Assembly (NCBI GenBank): GCA_910587495.1
Contig: CAJUMT010000080.1
Coordinates: 1 to 14,011, forward strand
Length of the DNA: 14,011 nt
Direction: 5' to 3'
Source of the DNA: an uncultured Lachnospiraceae bacterium
GTDB taxonomy: Bacteria; Bacillota_A; Clostridia; Lachnospirales; Lachnospiraceae
Shown here: piece after piece, positions 1 through 7,975 of the stretch
Numbering within the stretch: position 1 is the first letter of the stretch
Layout of the letters: every line of letters starts with the position of its first letter
Made by a program: the position numbers and the translations under genes
Notes under the pieces: model-generated
What the model was told of the DNA's origin: nothing
The model's input: only the letters and a program-made list of their open reading frames with translations
Database searches by the model: none

Positions 1-483
1 CCGATTCTTTTCCTTACGGCGGCGGATGAAGAAACTCATGTGATCCGGGGGCTGGATCTGGGCGGCGACGATTATCTGTCCAAGCCTTTTCGCCTGGGAG
101 AACTGTGTTCCAGAATCCGGGCGTTAATCAGAAGGAGCAGTGTCAGGAGCCAGTCAGAAGAAAAGGATATTTTATGTTCAGGATCGTTAAAAATATGTCT
201 GTCAGAGAGTAAAGTATTAAAAAACGGCGTATCTTTGTCGCTGACAGTCATGGAATACCGTCTGCTTTGCCTGTTTATCAAACATCAGGGACAGATTCTT
301 ACAAGAGAACAGATTTTGGATGTTTTGTGGGATGGAAGCGGAAATTATGTAGATGATAATACGTTGTCTGTCCATATTCGAAGACTTAGAGAAAAGATTG
401 AAGAAAATCCTTCCAGGCCTGTCCATCTTCTGACAGTCCGGGGTTTTGGATACCAGTGGAAAGGAGAGGGACGGATGCCATGA
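1..483 (+). CDS. Response regulator, OmpR/PhoB family (5' end cut off by window)
   Basis: DNA-binding response regulator that would be phosphorylated by the histidine kinase encoded next. The reading frame is open from base 1, so the start lies outside the window and 160 codons remain. The visible N-terminal part is the end of a receiver domain: strand beta-4 with the switch threonine (PILFLTA), the GGDDYLSKPF motif with the conserved lysine, and then helix alpha-5. The phosphorylated aspartate is not in the window. Residues about 60-157 form a winged-helix domain (TVMEYRLL, ILTREQILDVLW, VDDNTLSVHIRRLREKI, RGFGYQW). The VDDNTL..HIRRLR form is typical of regulators beside antimicrobial-peptide ABC transporters (BceR/VncR types). 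The stop codon overlaps the kinase start. The family call is secure; the inducing signal is unknown. Confidence 0.95.
   Translation, partial: PILFLTAADEETHVIRGLDLGGDDYLSKPFRLGELCSRIRALIRRSSVRSQSEEKDILCSGSLKICLSESKVLKNGVSLSLTVMEYRLLCLFIKHQGQILTREQILDVLWDGSGNYVDDNTLSVHIRRLREKIEENPSRPVHLLTVRGFGYQWKGEGRMP
461..470 (+). promoter_or_regulatory. Ribosome binding site deciding the kinase start
   Basis: AAGGAGAGGG lies 9 bases before ATG 480 and inside the 3' end of the regulator gene. It favours ATG 480 over the in-frame GTG at 456 and implies translational coupling with the regulator. Confidence 0.75.
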
Positions 484-1709
484 ATTTTTTACAGGAAAGA
501 CAAAATCGGCAATATATGATATTTCTTGTATGCCTTGGCACAGGCCTGCTTATTTTTACGCTGCTGTCAGGATATTGCAAGCTGGGATACATGAACCGGA
601 TTCTTTTTGGCAGAGAACAGCAACTGGCCAGTGCCCTTTTGGAAGAAGGAATTTCGGCAAAAACACTGGCTGCTGCCTATGCAAGAGAGATAATAACGGA
701 AGACGGCATCCTGTTTTTAGAAAAAATCGGACATAGTCAGGAAAGTCCTGTCCTGTATTTTTCCTATATACGAAATAATGTACCGGCATTCGTGCTGCCG
801 GATCTTGTGGGTACTCTTCTTTGGTTTGTCCTGCTTTTGGCAGGTGCTTTTTTATTTATGGGGCGGAGGGAAGCCCTGTATTTGAAAGCTGCCTGTATGG
901 TGGAGCAGTTTGCGGAAGGGAATTTCTCTGTCCATCTTCCCTGGAATCAGTCAGGGACGCTTTATCGTCTGTTTTCCTCTATCGAGCAGCTTTCCAAAGC
1001 ATTGCAGGCCAAATGTGAAGCGGCGCATACGTCTGCGGAGTTTTTAAAAGATACTATATCCGATATTTCTCATCAGTTAAAAACACCTCTGGCCGCGCTG
1101 CATATGTATGCGGAAATCATTGCCAGGGAACCGGACCATCCCGATACGGTCAAAAGATTTTCGGAAAAATCCATGCAGTCTTTACTCCGTATGGAAGAAC
1201 TGATACAGAATCTGTTAAAAATCACACGTCTGGACGCCGGAAGCATCTGTTTTGAAAAAAAGGAGCTGCCTGTGGCAGAAGTTGTGCAAAGGGCAGTGGA
1301 AAATCTGTGGCTGAGAGCGCTGCAGGAGAAGAAACAAATCGTGCTTAAGGGAAATGCAGAGGAGAGAATCTTCTGTGATCCTGTCTGGACAGGCGAGGCC
1401 ATTGGAAATCTTGTAAAAAATGCCCTGGATCATACGACGGAAGGCGGAAAGATCTGTATTTTCTGGAAGCGTTCTTCTGTTATGCTGAGACTTTCCGTAT
1501 CGGACGACGGGTGCGGAATCGCACCGGAAGATATCCATCATGTGTTTAAACGGTTTTACAGAAGCCGTCATTTAAACGACCGCCAGGGTGCAGGACTTGG
1601 ACTTCCCCTGGCCAGAAGCATCATTGAAGGGCAGGGCGGCAGGATCTCTGTCCTTAGCGAGCCGGGACAGGGGACCGTGTTTGATATTTCTTTTCTTACA
1701 GAATCGTAA
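480..1709 (+). CDS. Sensor histidine kinase, two-pass membrane
   Basis: Membrane sensor kinase of 409 residues, the partner of the preceding regulator. Transmembrane segments lie at about 13-32 and 105-127 and enclose an extracytoplasmic loop of about 70 residues. A HAMP-like linker follows. The HisKA domain has the phospho-acceptor His198 in DISHQLKTPLAAL. The ATP-binding domain has an N box (NLVKNALDHT, Asn314), a G1 box (DDGCGIA, from Asp342), an F box (HHVFKRFYRS) and a G2 box (GAGLGLPLA, from Gly370). I chose ATG 480 because AAGGAGAGGG (461-470) precedes it and it overlaps the regulator's TGA; an in-frame GTG at 456 lies upstream of that site. The 70-residue loop is longer than in BceS-type intramembrane sensors and fits VncS-like kinases better. 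The ligand is not predictable. Confidence 0.95.
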   Translation: MNFLQERQNRQYMIFLVCLGTGLLIFTLLSGYCKLGYMNRILFGREQQLASALLEEGISAKTLAAAYAREIITEDGILFLEKIGHSQESPVLYFSYIRNNVPAFVLPDLVGTLLWFVLLLAGAFLFMGRREALYLKAACMVEQFAEGNFSVHLPWNQSGTLYRLFSSIEQLSKALQAKCEAAHTSAEFLKDTISDISHQLKTPLAALHMYAEIIAREPDHPDTVKRFSEKSMQSLLRMEELIQNLLKITRLDAGSICFEKKELPVAEVVQRAVENLWLRALQEKKQIVLKGNAEERIFCDPVWTGEAIGNLVKNALDHTTEGGKICIFWKRSSVMLRLSVSDDGCGIAPEDIHHVFKRFYRSRHLNDRQGAGLGLPLARSIIEGQGGRISVLSEPGQGTVFDISFLTES

Positions 1710-1731
1710 GCCGTATTTCACCAAAATGTAA
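1696..1731 (+). promoter_or_regulatory. Candidate response-regulator binding sites before the ABC transporter
   Basis: Two imperfect dyads resemble TNACA-N4-TGTAA, the consensus I recall for BceR-type regulators. They are TTACA-gaat-CGTAA (1696-1709, running into the kinase stop codon) and TCACC-aaaa-TGTAA (1718-1731). Each matches all but one fixed position, and they are exactly 22 bases apart, two helical turns. A weak -10 (TATTGT, 1751-1756) lies where the second dyad would cover the -35 position, as expected for an activator-dependent promoter. Binding and autoregulation are inferred. Confidence 0.4.
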
Positions 1732-1796
1732 GACTTGTCTGATAGGATCATATTGTCCGGGAAAAAACGGAACTTAAATGAAGAGAGGCGATTACA

Positions 1797-2480
1797 TTGA
1801 AAATTTTACAGGTAGAAAAGCTCTGCAAAGTCTACGGAACCGGTGATACGGCAGTAAAAGCTTTGCAGGATGTGACCTTTTCCATGGAAAAAGGAGAGTT
1901 TGCGGCGGTGGTCGGAGAGTCCGGTTCCGGCAAAAGTACGCTTTTAAATTGTATCGGGGCTTTGGATACGCCCACATCCGGCAGGATTTGCCTGGACGGG
2001 ACGGATCTGTTTGGAATGAAAGAAAATCAAAGAACATTGTTTCGGCGCAGAAATGTGGGATTTATTTTCCAGTCGTTTCAGCTGATCCAGGAACTTGATG
2101 TGGAACAAAATATGATATTCCCGCTTTTACTGGACTACCAAAAACCGAGGCGGGAGAAGGTGGAAGAATTATTGGAGCTTTTAGGGCTTAAGGACAGGCG
2201 GCACCATCTTCCCTGTCAATTGTCAGGCGGGCAGCAGCAAAGAGCGGCCATCGGTCGGGCGCTTATGACCCGTCCCATGCTGGTGCTGGCCGACGAGCCA
2301 ACCGGCAACCTGGATTCTAAAAGCAGTGAGGATGTGATGGAACTTTTAACAAAAGCATCCCGCCACTATCAGCAGACAGTTTTGATGATCACCCACAATA
2401 TGCAGCTGACCGCTTTTGCTGACCGGGTATTTAAGGTAAAGGACGGAAGGCTTACGGATATGGGAGGGATGAAGGCATGA
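1797..2480 (+). CDS. ABC transporter ATP-binding protein, MacB/LolD type
   Basis: Cytoplasmic ATPase subunit (227 residues) that powers the FtsX-type permease encoded next. All ABC motifs are present: Walker A GESGSGKST (40-48, Lys46), Q loop Gln92 in FIFQSFQ, signature LSGGQQQRA (142-150), Walker B MLVLADE (161-167, catalytic Glu167), D loop NLD and H loop His200 in MITHN. The length is normal for the MacB/LolD/VexA group. The TTG start at 1797 is chosen because AAGAGAGG lies about 8 bases upstream and the product then begins with the usual MKILQVEKLCKVYG. The 3' end overlaps the permease start by four bases (ATGA). It is probably controlled by the adjacent two-component system. The substrate class (peptide, antibiotic or envelope stress compound) is inferred from the context. 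Confidence 0.96.
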   Translation: MKILQVEKLCKVYGTGDTAVKALQDVTFSMEKGEFAAVVGESGSGKSTLLNCIGALDTPTSGRICLDGTDLFGMKENQRTLFRRRNVGFIFQSFQLIQELDVEQNMIFPLLLDYQKPRREKVEELLELLGLKDRRHHLPCQLSGGQQQRAAIGRALMTRPMLVLADEPTGNLDSKSSEDVMELLTKASRHYQQTVLMITHNMQLTAFADRVFKVKDGRLTDMGGMKA

Positions 2481-4807
2481 GAAACTATCTGGATCTGATC
2501 CCGATTCAATCGTCCATACACAAAAAACAAAGCCGCATGACCCGGATTTGCATCTATTTATCTGTATTTCTTGTGATGACGATCTTCGGAATGGCGGATA
2601 TGGAGATAGTAAGCCAGAAAGTACAGGCAATAAAAAGCGACGGAAACTGGCACGCCGTCTTTAAAAATATAAGCGGCGAACAGGCAGATTTGCTTGCCGC
2701 CAGGCCGGAAGTAAAGACGGTCGGGTGGTATGACGTAATTAATTACGGGCTGGACGGCCACTGGCAGGTCGAAGGACAGGAGGCGGTGATCTGCGGGATG
2801 AACGAGTCGCTTATGCAGATACTTCCGGTGGGGCTTACAGAAGGTGATTTTCCGGCGCCTGGTGAAGATGAGGTTGTGTGTACTACAAGTATAAAAGATC
2901 GTCTGGGTGTTCAATTAGGAGATGAAATGCAGATCGAAGCGCCGGATGGCCGTATGCTTGCTTTTGCTGTCAGTGGTTTTTCAGAGACAACTTCCATGCT
3001 GACGGAGAAAGACGCCTTTGGGATTTTCACAGACCTTGATACATTCCGCACATATTTTACAAAAGGAAGGCCGACAGAAAAAGACAATGTCCTTTATGTG
3101 CAGTTTGCCCCATTTTGTAATATTCGAAGAGCGCTTTCCAATATAAAAGAGCAGTTTGGATTTTTGGATGAGCAGGTAGGAGAGAACGCCAAACTTTTAG
3201 GACTGATGCTTCAAAGCAGCGATCCGTATCTTTTACAGATTTATCTGGTGGCGGCGGTTCTTGCCGTGCTGGTGGCCGTGGCCGGGATTCTGATGATCAC
3301 AGGCAGCTTAAACAGCAGTGTGGCGCAAAGGACAGAATTTTTCGGACTGATGCGCTGTCTGGGCGCTACTCCAAAGCAGATAATGCGTTTTGTGAGAAAA
3401 GAAGCGCTGGGGTGGTGTAAAACGGCAATACCGGCGGCGCTTCTTTCCGGAACGGCGGTTATATGGGGACTTTGTCAGCTTCTTCGATATTTAAGTCCGA
3501 ATTTGTTCGAGGGAATGCCTCTCTTCGGAATCAGCTGGATCGGCATCGGTTTCGGCATAATCTTAGGAATTTCAACTGTTCTTCTGGCGGCGTACACGCC
3601 TGCTAAAAAAGCTTCAAAAGTGACACCTTTAAGCGCTGTTTCCGGAAATGCAGGAACCACTTATGGAGTAAAATCCTCCGCCGATACCAGATGGCTGCCG
3701 ATAGAAATATCTCTTGGATGCCATCACGCCAGAGGAAGCCTTAAGAATCTTCTCCTGATGTCCGGTTCCTTTGCCTTTGGGATTCTTCTTTTTATGTCTT
3801 TTACAACACTTCATGATTTTATGAACCATGCGTTTACGCCGCTTCGGCCCTGGTCGCCGGATTTGTCTGTTATAAGTCCTGACAATTCCTGTTCTTTGCC
3901 GGAAGATCTGGCGGAACGTATCGCCGGTCAGCCGTCGGTCAGGCGTGTCTATGGAAGAAAATTTGCTTATGATATGGACGCGGGCCTTAAGGGACAGGAG
4001 ATAAAGATCCATTTAATTTCTTATGAAAGTCATCAGCTTGCGTGGGCAAAAGACTATCTCTTTTCCGGCACCGTGGATAAAATACCCAAAGGAGAGTCAG
4101 TGCTTGCCGTTTTAAAGGACGAAGGAGAGATACAGACAGGAGAACAGATTACGATTGAAACAGAAGCCGGAGAGGAATCTCTTCCTGTATCCGGTGTACT
4201 TACGACCTGTCCTTTTGATCAGGATCCGGGTGTCTTTACAGTAATCTGTTCGGAAGGATTGTTTAAAAGACTGACAGGGAAAAATGGCTATACCATTCTG
4301 GATATTCAGGTAAAACGGGAAATAACAGATCAGGAAGTGGAAGTGATTCGTAAAATCGCGGGCGAAAATGTAATATTTTCGGACAAACGCCAAGGAAATG
4401 CAGAAGTAATGGGCGTATACTATGCGTTTCTCCTTTTCCTGTACGGTTTTCTTACAGTGATTCTGATGATTTCTGCCTTTCACATTATCAACAGTATGTC
4501 CATGAGCGCGTCCGCACGGATGGGGCAGTACCAGAGCATGTATGCCATCGGCATGGGCCAGGGACAGTTGATCCGAATGGTGGCGGCAGAGGCGTTTTTT
4601 TATACATTGCTCGGGATTTTTGCAGGCGGAGCGGTCGGATGTTGGTTTCACAGGCTTTTATACAGGTTCCTTGTGACTTCCCGCTGGGGAGACGCCTGGC
4701 AGGTACCGGCAGGACCGTTTCTAATAGCGGCTGTGACGGTGCTTCTGTCCTCTGCATTATCAATCCTGGGACCCGGAAAAAGAATACAGAATCTAAAAGC
4801 GGTATAA
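2477..4807 (+). CDS. ABC transporter permease with two FtsX units
   Basis: Integral membrane permease of 776 residues, partner of the ATPase it overlaps by four bases. Eight membrane segments are visible, at about 23-41, 253-277, 315-337, 351-374, 425-445, 640-665, 700-720 and 745-763. They form two copies of the FtsX unit, each beginning with one helix, then a large extracytoplasmic domain (about 42-252 and 446-639), then three helices. The first unit has the FtsX signature EFFGLMRCLGATPKQI after its second helix and the PAKKASKVTPLSAV motif that closes FtsX domains. The second unit has the weaker equivalent SARMGQYQSMYAIGMGQ. Eight helices on one chain differs from MacB (four) and BceB (ten). 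It probably acts in export or resistance rather than import. No terminator was seen after it. Confidence 0.93.
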   Translation: MRNYLDLIPIQSSIHKKQSRMTRICIYLSVFLVMTIFGMADMEIVSQKVQAIKSDGNWHAVFKNISGEQADLLAARPEVKTVGWYDVINYGLDGHWQVEGQEAVICGMNESLMQILPVGLTEGDFPAPGEDEVVCTTSIKDRLGVQLGDEMQIEAPDGRMLAFAVSGFSETTSMLTEKDAFGIFTDLDTFRTYFTKGRPTEKDNVLYVQFAPFCNIRRALSNIKEQFGFLDEQVGENAKLLGLMLQSSDPYLLQIYLVAAVLAVLVAVAGILMITGSLNSSVAQRTEFFGLMRCLGATPKQIMRFVRKEALGWCKTAIPAALLSGTAVIWGLCQLLRYLSPNLFEGMPLFGISWIGIGFGIILGISTVLLAAYTPAKKASKVTPLSAVSGNAGTTYGVKSSADTRWLPIEISLGCHHARGSLKNLLLMSGSFAFGILLFMSFTTLHDFMNHAFTPLRPWSPDLSVISPDNSCSLPEDLAERIAGQPSVRRVYGRKFAYDMDAGLKGQEIKIHLISYESHQLAWAKDYLFSGTVDKIPKGESVLAVLKDEGEIQTGEQITIETEAGEESLPVSGVLTTCPFDQDPGVFTVICSEGLFKRLTGKNGYTILDIQVKREITDQEVEVIRKIAGENVIFSDKRQGNAEVMGVYYAFLLFLYGFLTVILMISAFHIINSMSMSASARMGQYQSMYAIGMGQGQLIRMVAAEAFFYTLLGIFAGGAVGCWFHRLLYRFLVTSRWGDAWQVPAGPFLIAAVTVLLSSALSILGPGKRIQNLKAV

Positions 4808-4844
4808 CTCATTTGGTAAATATGACGGAGATTGTCAGATAAGG

Positions 4845-4873
4845 TTGCATTTATGGCGGTTTCACAATATAAT
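4845..4873 (+). promoter_or_regulatory. Sigma-A promoter of the NSS symporter gene
   Basis: The -35 is TTGCAT (4845-4850) and the -10 is a perfect TATAAT (4868-4873), with a 17-base spacer. Transcription would begin near 4880, leaving a leader of about 40 bases before GTG 4922. This separates the symporter from the upstream ABC transporter unit. Confidence 0.65.
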
Positions 4874-4900
4874 AGGTCTCGAGAGTATTTTACTATTTAC

Positions 4901-4925
4901 ATGAAAGGGAGAAATAATGTTGTGA
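4901..4925 (+). promoter_or_regulatory. Translation initiation region of the symporter with a three-codon upstream frame
   Basis: The Shine-Dalgarno sequence AAAGGGAG (4904-4911) is followed by ATG TTG TGA (4917-4925). That mini-frame overlaps the real GTG start (4922) in another phase and ends on it. Ribosomes starting at the ATG would stop at once and could reinitiate on the GTG. This may be chance. Confidence 0.35.
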
Positions 4926-6382
4926 AACGAGAAAAATTTGGTTCCCGCCTTGGGTTTATTCTGGTATCCGCCGGATGTGCCATTGGGATCGGGAACGTGT
5001 GGAAATTTCCCTACATATGCGGGGAATACGGAGGCGCTGCTTTTATATTGATCTATCTTGTTTTTCTTCTGATTCTCGGCATACCTGTGCTGGTATGTGA
5101 GTTCGCGATAGGCAGAGGAAGCAAAAAAAGCGTGGCTTTAAGTTTTGAAGAGCTTTCACCTCCGGGAACATCCTGGCCGAAACTTAAGTACATCGGAATA
5201 TTCGGCTGCTATCTTTTGATGATGTTTTATACCATGGTCGGCGGATGGATGATGTATTATTGTTACAGGAGCTTGACAGGAGAGTTTCGCGGGGCTTCCA
5301 CTGAAAGCATTGCCGATGCATTTACAGGAATGCTTGCGGACTTGCCTACGATGGCGTTCTGGACGGTTCTAATCTGTATCTTAGGTTTTGCGGTCTGTAT
5401 GCTTGGATTAAAATCCGGTGTGGAAAGGATCACTAAAGTCATGATGGCGGCGCTTCTTATGATTATGGTGGTGCTGGCGCTGCACTCGGTATTTTTAGAC
5501 GGCGCAGGCGCAGGCATCCGCTTTTATCTGATTCCGGATTTTCAAAAAATGATGGAGGCCGGCATCGGAAATGTGGTGTTTGCCGCGTTAAGCCAGGCAT
5601 TCTTCACGCTGTCTTTGGGTGTGGGAGCCATGCTGATTTTTGGAAGTTATCTGGACAGATCCCACAGTCTGACAGGAGAAGCCGTCAGTATTACGGCGCT
5701 GGATACTTTTGTGGCGCTGACAGCAGGATTTATTATTATTCCTGCCTGCTTTGCCTATGGAATCGAACCCGGGGCTGGACCAAGCCTTGTATTTATTACG
5801 CTGCCGAATATCTTCGCTCAGATGCCGGGCGGCGCTTTGTGGAGCGCACTTTTCTTCCTGTTTCTGACATTTGCGGCGCTTTCTACGATCATCGCGGTAT
5901 TTGAGAACATTCTCGCGTTTGATATGGATCTGTTCGGATGGTCAAGAAAGAAAAGCGTGCTGATCAGTGCGGTGCTGATTATTGTTCTTAGTATGCCGGC
6001 TGTATTGGGATACAATGTGCTGTCTATGATCCAGCCGCTGGGCGCGGGCAGTACGATTATGGATCTGGAAGACTTTATTGTCTCCAATAATCTGCTTCCT
6101 TTGGGAAGCTTGGGATATGTGCTTTTTTGTACCGGTAAAAACGGATGGGGCTGGACAAATTTTATAACGGAAGCCAACGCCGGGGCCGGGCGCTCTTTCC
6201 CAGCAGGGCTTAAAAACTATATGTCTTATGGTATTCCCCTTATCATTATCGTGATTTATCTGAAAGGATATTATGATAAGTTCCAGAGTGAAAGTCCGCT
6301 GGTATTCGGATGCTGGATGGTTGTGGCCCTTATTTTTCTACTATTTGTATTTTACTGTGCAAAAGCAAAAAAACGAGCATAA
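4922..6382 (+). CDS. Sodium:amino-acid symporter, NSS (SNF/LeuT) family
   Basis: Na+-coupled uptake carrier in the cytoplasmic membrane, 486 residues, usual for bacterial NSS proteins. TM1 carries the family signature GIGNVWKFPY (residues 22-31). Its lysine replaces the arginine of LeuT's outer gate (Arg30), a conservative change. The TM10 motif MDLEDF keeps the acidic residue matching LeuT Asp404. Many hydrophobic helices follow, probably 11 or 12. GTG 4922 is chosen because AAAGGGAG (4904-4911) sits 10 bases before it and the product then starts MKREKFGSRLGF, as in relatives. ATG 4901 is in frame but has no site upstream. The convergent alanine-dehydrogenase-family gene suggests an amino-acid substrate; which one is not readable from sequence. 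Confidence 0.93.
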   Translation: MKREKFGSRLGFILVSAGCAIGIGNVWKFPYICGEYGGAAFILIYLVFLLILGIPVLVCEFAIGRGSKKSVALSFEELSPPGTSWPKLKYIGIFGCYLLMMFYTMVGGWMMYYCYRSLTGEFRGASTESIADAFTGMLADLPTMAFWTVLICILGFAVCMLGLKSGVERITKVMMAALLMIMVVLALHSVFLDGAGAGIRFYLIPDFQKMMEAGIGNVVFAALSQAFFTLSLGVGAMLIFGSYLDRSHSLTGEAVSITALDTFVALTAGFIIIPACFAYGIEPGAGPSLVFITLPNIFAQMPGGALWSALFFLFLTFAALSTIIAVFENILAFDMDLFGWSRKKSVLISAVLIIVLSMPAVLGYNVLSMIQPLGAGSTIMDLEDFIVSNNLLPLGSLGYVLFCTGKNGWGWTNFITEANAGAGRSFPAGLKNYMSYGIPLIIIVIYLKGYYDKFQSESPLVFGCWMVVALIFLLFVFYCAKAKKRA

Positions 6383-6427
6383 AAAAACAGGATGCCTGTT
6401 CCGAAAATGGATTGGCATCCTGTTTTT
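6383..6427. terminator. Two-way intrinsic terminator between convergent units
   Basis: A 14-base perfect inverted repeat, AAAAACAGGATGCC (6383-6396) and GGCATCCTGTTTTT (6414-6427), encloses a 17-base loop. The T tract serves the + strand and the A tract serves the - strand. It starts directly after the symporter stop codon and can end both the symporter transcript and the alanine-dehydrogenase/NhaC transcript. Confidence 0.9.
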
Positions 6428-6491
6428 GATTGCCGCAGGCAATGAGGCGCGCGGCTGTGCAGCAGACATTTGACTCATTGCCGGGAGGATC

Positions 6492-7904
6492 TCATATAAA
6501 TACAAACCCAATGATCAGATATAAGATTACTGCCAGCGCGCCGCAGCAAAGCGCATACGGAAGCTGCGTCTGCACATGGTCGATATGGTCGGCGGCAGCT
6601 CCGGTGGACGAGAGCACGGTTGTATCCGAAAGCGGTGAACAGTGGTCTCCAAACACACCGCCGCCTGCCACTGCGCTGAAGCATGCATAAATTAATGGGC
6701 TTAAGGTTCCGCCGGTAAAAGTGAATGCCAGCGGAAGGGCGATCGGCATACAGATGGCGAAAGTTCCCCAGGAGGAGCCGGTGGCAAACGCCATGATCGC
6801 CGAAATGACAAAGATGATTGCCGGAAGCAGCGCCGGGGTCAGGAAATCTTCGCTCAGAGAAACAATGTAGTTGGCGGTCCCCATAGATTTACTCAGAGCG
6901 TTAATGGAATAAGCCAGCGCCAGAAGAGTGACTGCCGGAACCGCTCCCTTGATGCCGTTAGTCAGCGTATCCATCACTTCGCGGAACGGAATCCCCTGAA
7001 CGACCATACTGATGCTCATAAAAATAATGACAAATAAGAACGCTTCCATCGTTTTGGCCGAGCCAAGTTTTATGTAAGTGCCAAGGGCAATGGTGACGAT
7101 CATAAGAACCGGAAGCAGGAAATTTAAGAATACCCGGGGGCGGATGCCTTCATAGGCCGTCATTTCCGTAAGTTCTTTTCCGATCAATGGAACGGCGCCG
7201 TCCCGGAGTACTTTTCCTTCTTCCATGGCGCGTTTTTCTGCTTTAGCCATGGGGCCGAAGTCTTTGATGATGCCTGCCCCTACAAGGCCTACCATAAGGA
7301 CGGCAAGAAGCGCATAGAAATTGTACGGGATCGCGTGCAGGAAAAGGGAAGCCGCATCATCATCGGTAACAATACATCCTATCCCTACAGCCAGGCCGCT
7401 TAAATAAGCCGCCCATCCGGTAATCGGAACCAGTACGCTGACAGGCGCGGAAGTAGAATCGGCGATGTATGCAAGCTTTTCTCTGGAAATCTTTGCCTTA
7501 TCTGTGATGCTTCTCATGGTGGAACCTACGAACAGCGGGCTGAAAGAATCACTGAAATAGACAAAGATCCCTAAAAGCCATGCCATAAGCTGTGCGCCGC
7601 GCCGGCTTAAATTTTTGTCGTGGATCATCTGGGAAAAACTCTGAATCGCACCGGTTTTCTGAAAATAGGCCACAATGATGGCGATGAATGTGTTCAGGAG
7701 CATGACCCAGGAAAAGCTGGTAGTGCCAAGGCTTTCTTTTAAAAGCGTCGGAAATCCCAGAGGGTCCGGACTCATAAGAAATGTGCCCGTGATGCATGCC
7801 GCCACTAAAGACACAATCGTATTTCTTGTGACAAATGAAAGTACGATAGCAATGATGGCGGGAATGATGGATATAAATCCCATGTTGATAATTTCTGCTT
7901 CCAT
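6492..7904 (-). CDS. Na+/H+ antiporter, NhaC family
   Basis: Membrane antiporter of 470 residues, expected to expel Na+ in exchange for H+. Alternating hydrophobic helices run over the whole length. Segments typical of NhaC proteins are visible, including YFSDSFSPLFVGSTMRSI, the polar DSTSAPVSVLVPITGW stretch in a membrane region, and FATGSSWGTF with GGGVFGDHCSPLSDTT near the C-terminus. ATG 7904 is preferred to the longer frame (from 7964) because AAAGGAGGA lies 9 bases before it. The gene follows the alanine-dehydrogenase-family gene after 71 bases with no terminator, so the two are probably one operon. The product could recycle the Na+ brought in by the convergent NSS symporter. Some family members exchange organic ions, so the substrate is not certain. 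Confidence 0.9.
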   Translation of the reverse strand: MEAEIINMGFISIIPAIIAIVLSFVTRNTIVSLVAACITGTFLMSPDPLGFPTLLKESLGTTSFSWVMLLNTFIAIIVAYFQKTGAIQSFSQMIHDKNLSRRGAQLMAWLLGIFVYFSDSFSPLFVGSTMRSITDKAKISREKLAYIADSTSAPVSVLVPITGWAAYLSGLAVGIGCIVTDDDAASLFLHAIPYNFYALLAVLMVGLVGAGIIKDFGPMAKAEKRAMEEGKVLRDGAVPLIGKELTEMTAYEGIRPRVFLNFLLPVLMIVTIALGTYIKLGSAKTMEAFLFVIIFMSISMVVQGIPFREVMDTLTNGIKGAVPAVTLLALAYSINALSKSMGTANYIVSLSEDFLTPALLPAIIFVISAIMAFATGSSWGTFAICMPIALPLAFTFTGGTLSPLIYACFSAVAGGGVFGDHCSPLSDTTVLSSTGAAADHIDHVQTQLPYALCCGALAVILYLIIGFVFI

Positions 7905-7975
7905 GTCTGAAAGTCCTCCTTTGTATGTTTTTTGAGGGCTCCGGCTATCAAGCGGATATCTCATTTTCAGGCTTT

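Noticed and set aside
446..736. 96-codon frame overlapping the kinase gene, and other overlapping frames of 60-180 codons such as 4112-4651 on the - strand
   Set aside because: They lie wholly inside well-supported genes, have no ribosome binding site, and their products are Cys-, His- and Arg-rich in the manner of shadow frames.
4832..4921. Longer symporter frame beginning at 4832
   Set aside because: It starts upstream of the TTGCAT/TATAAT promoter's transcription start (about 4880), has no ribosome binding site, and adds residues unlike NSS N-termini. GTG 4922 fits better.
6429..6480. ATTGCC-gca-GGCAAT and CAATGAG/CTCATTG repeats after the two-way terminator
   Set aside because: They are short, and the 14-base terminator next to them already explains transcription ending.
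7905..7964. 20-residue N-terminal extension of the NhaC antiporter
   Set aside because: A strong ribosome binding site (AAAGGAGGA) lies 9 bases before ATG 7904, within the extension itself.
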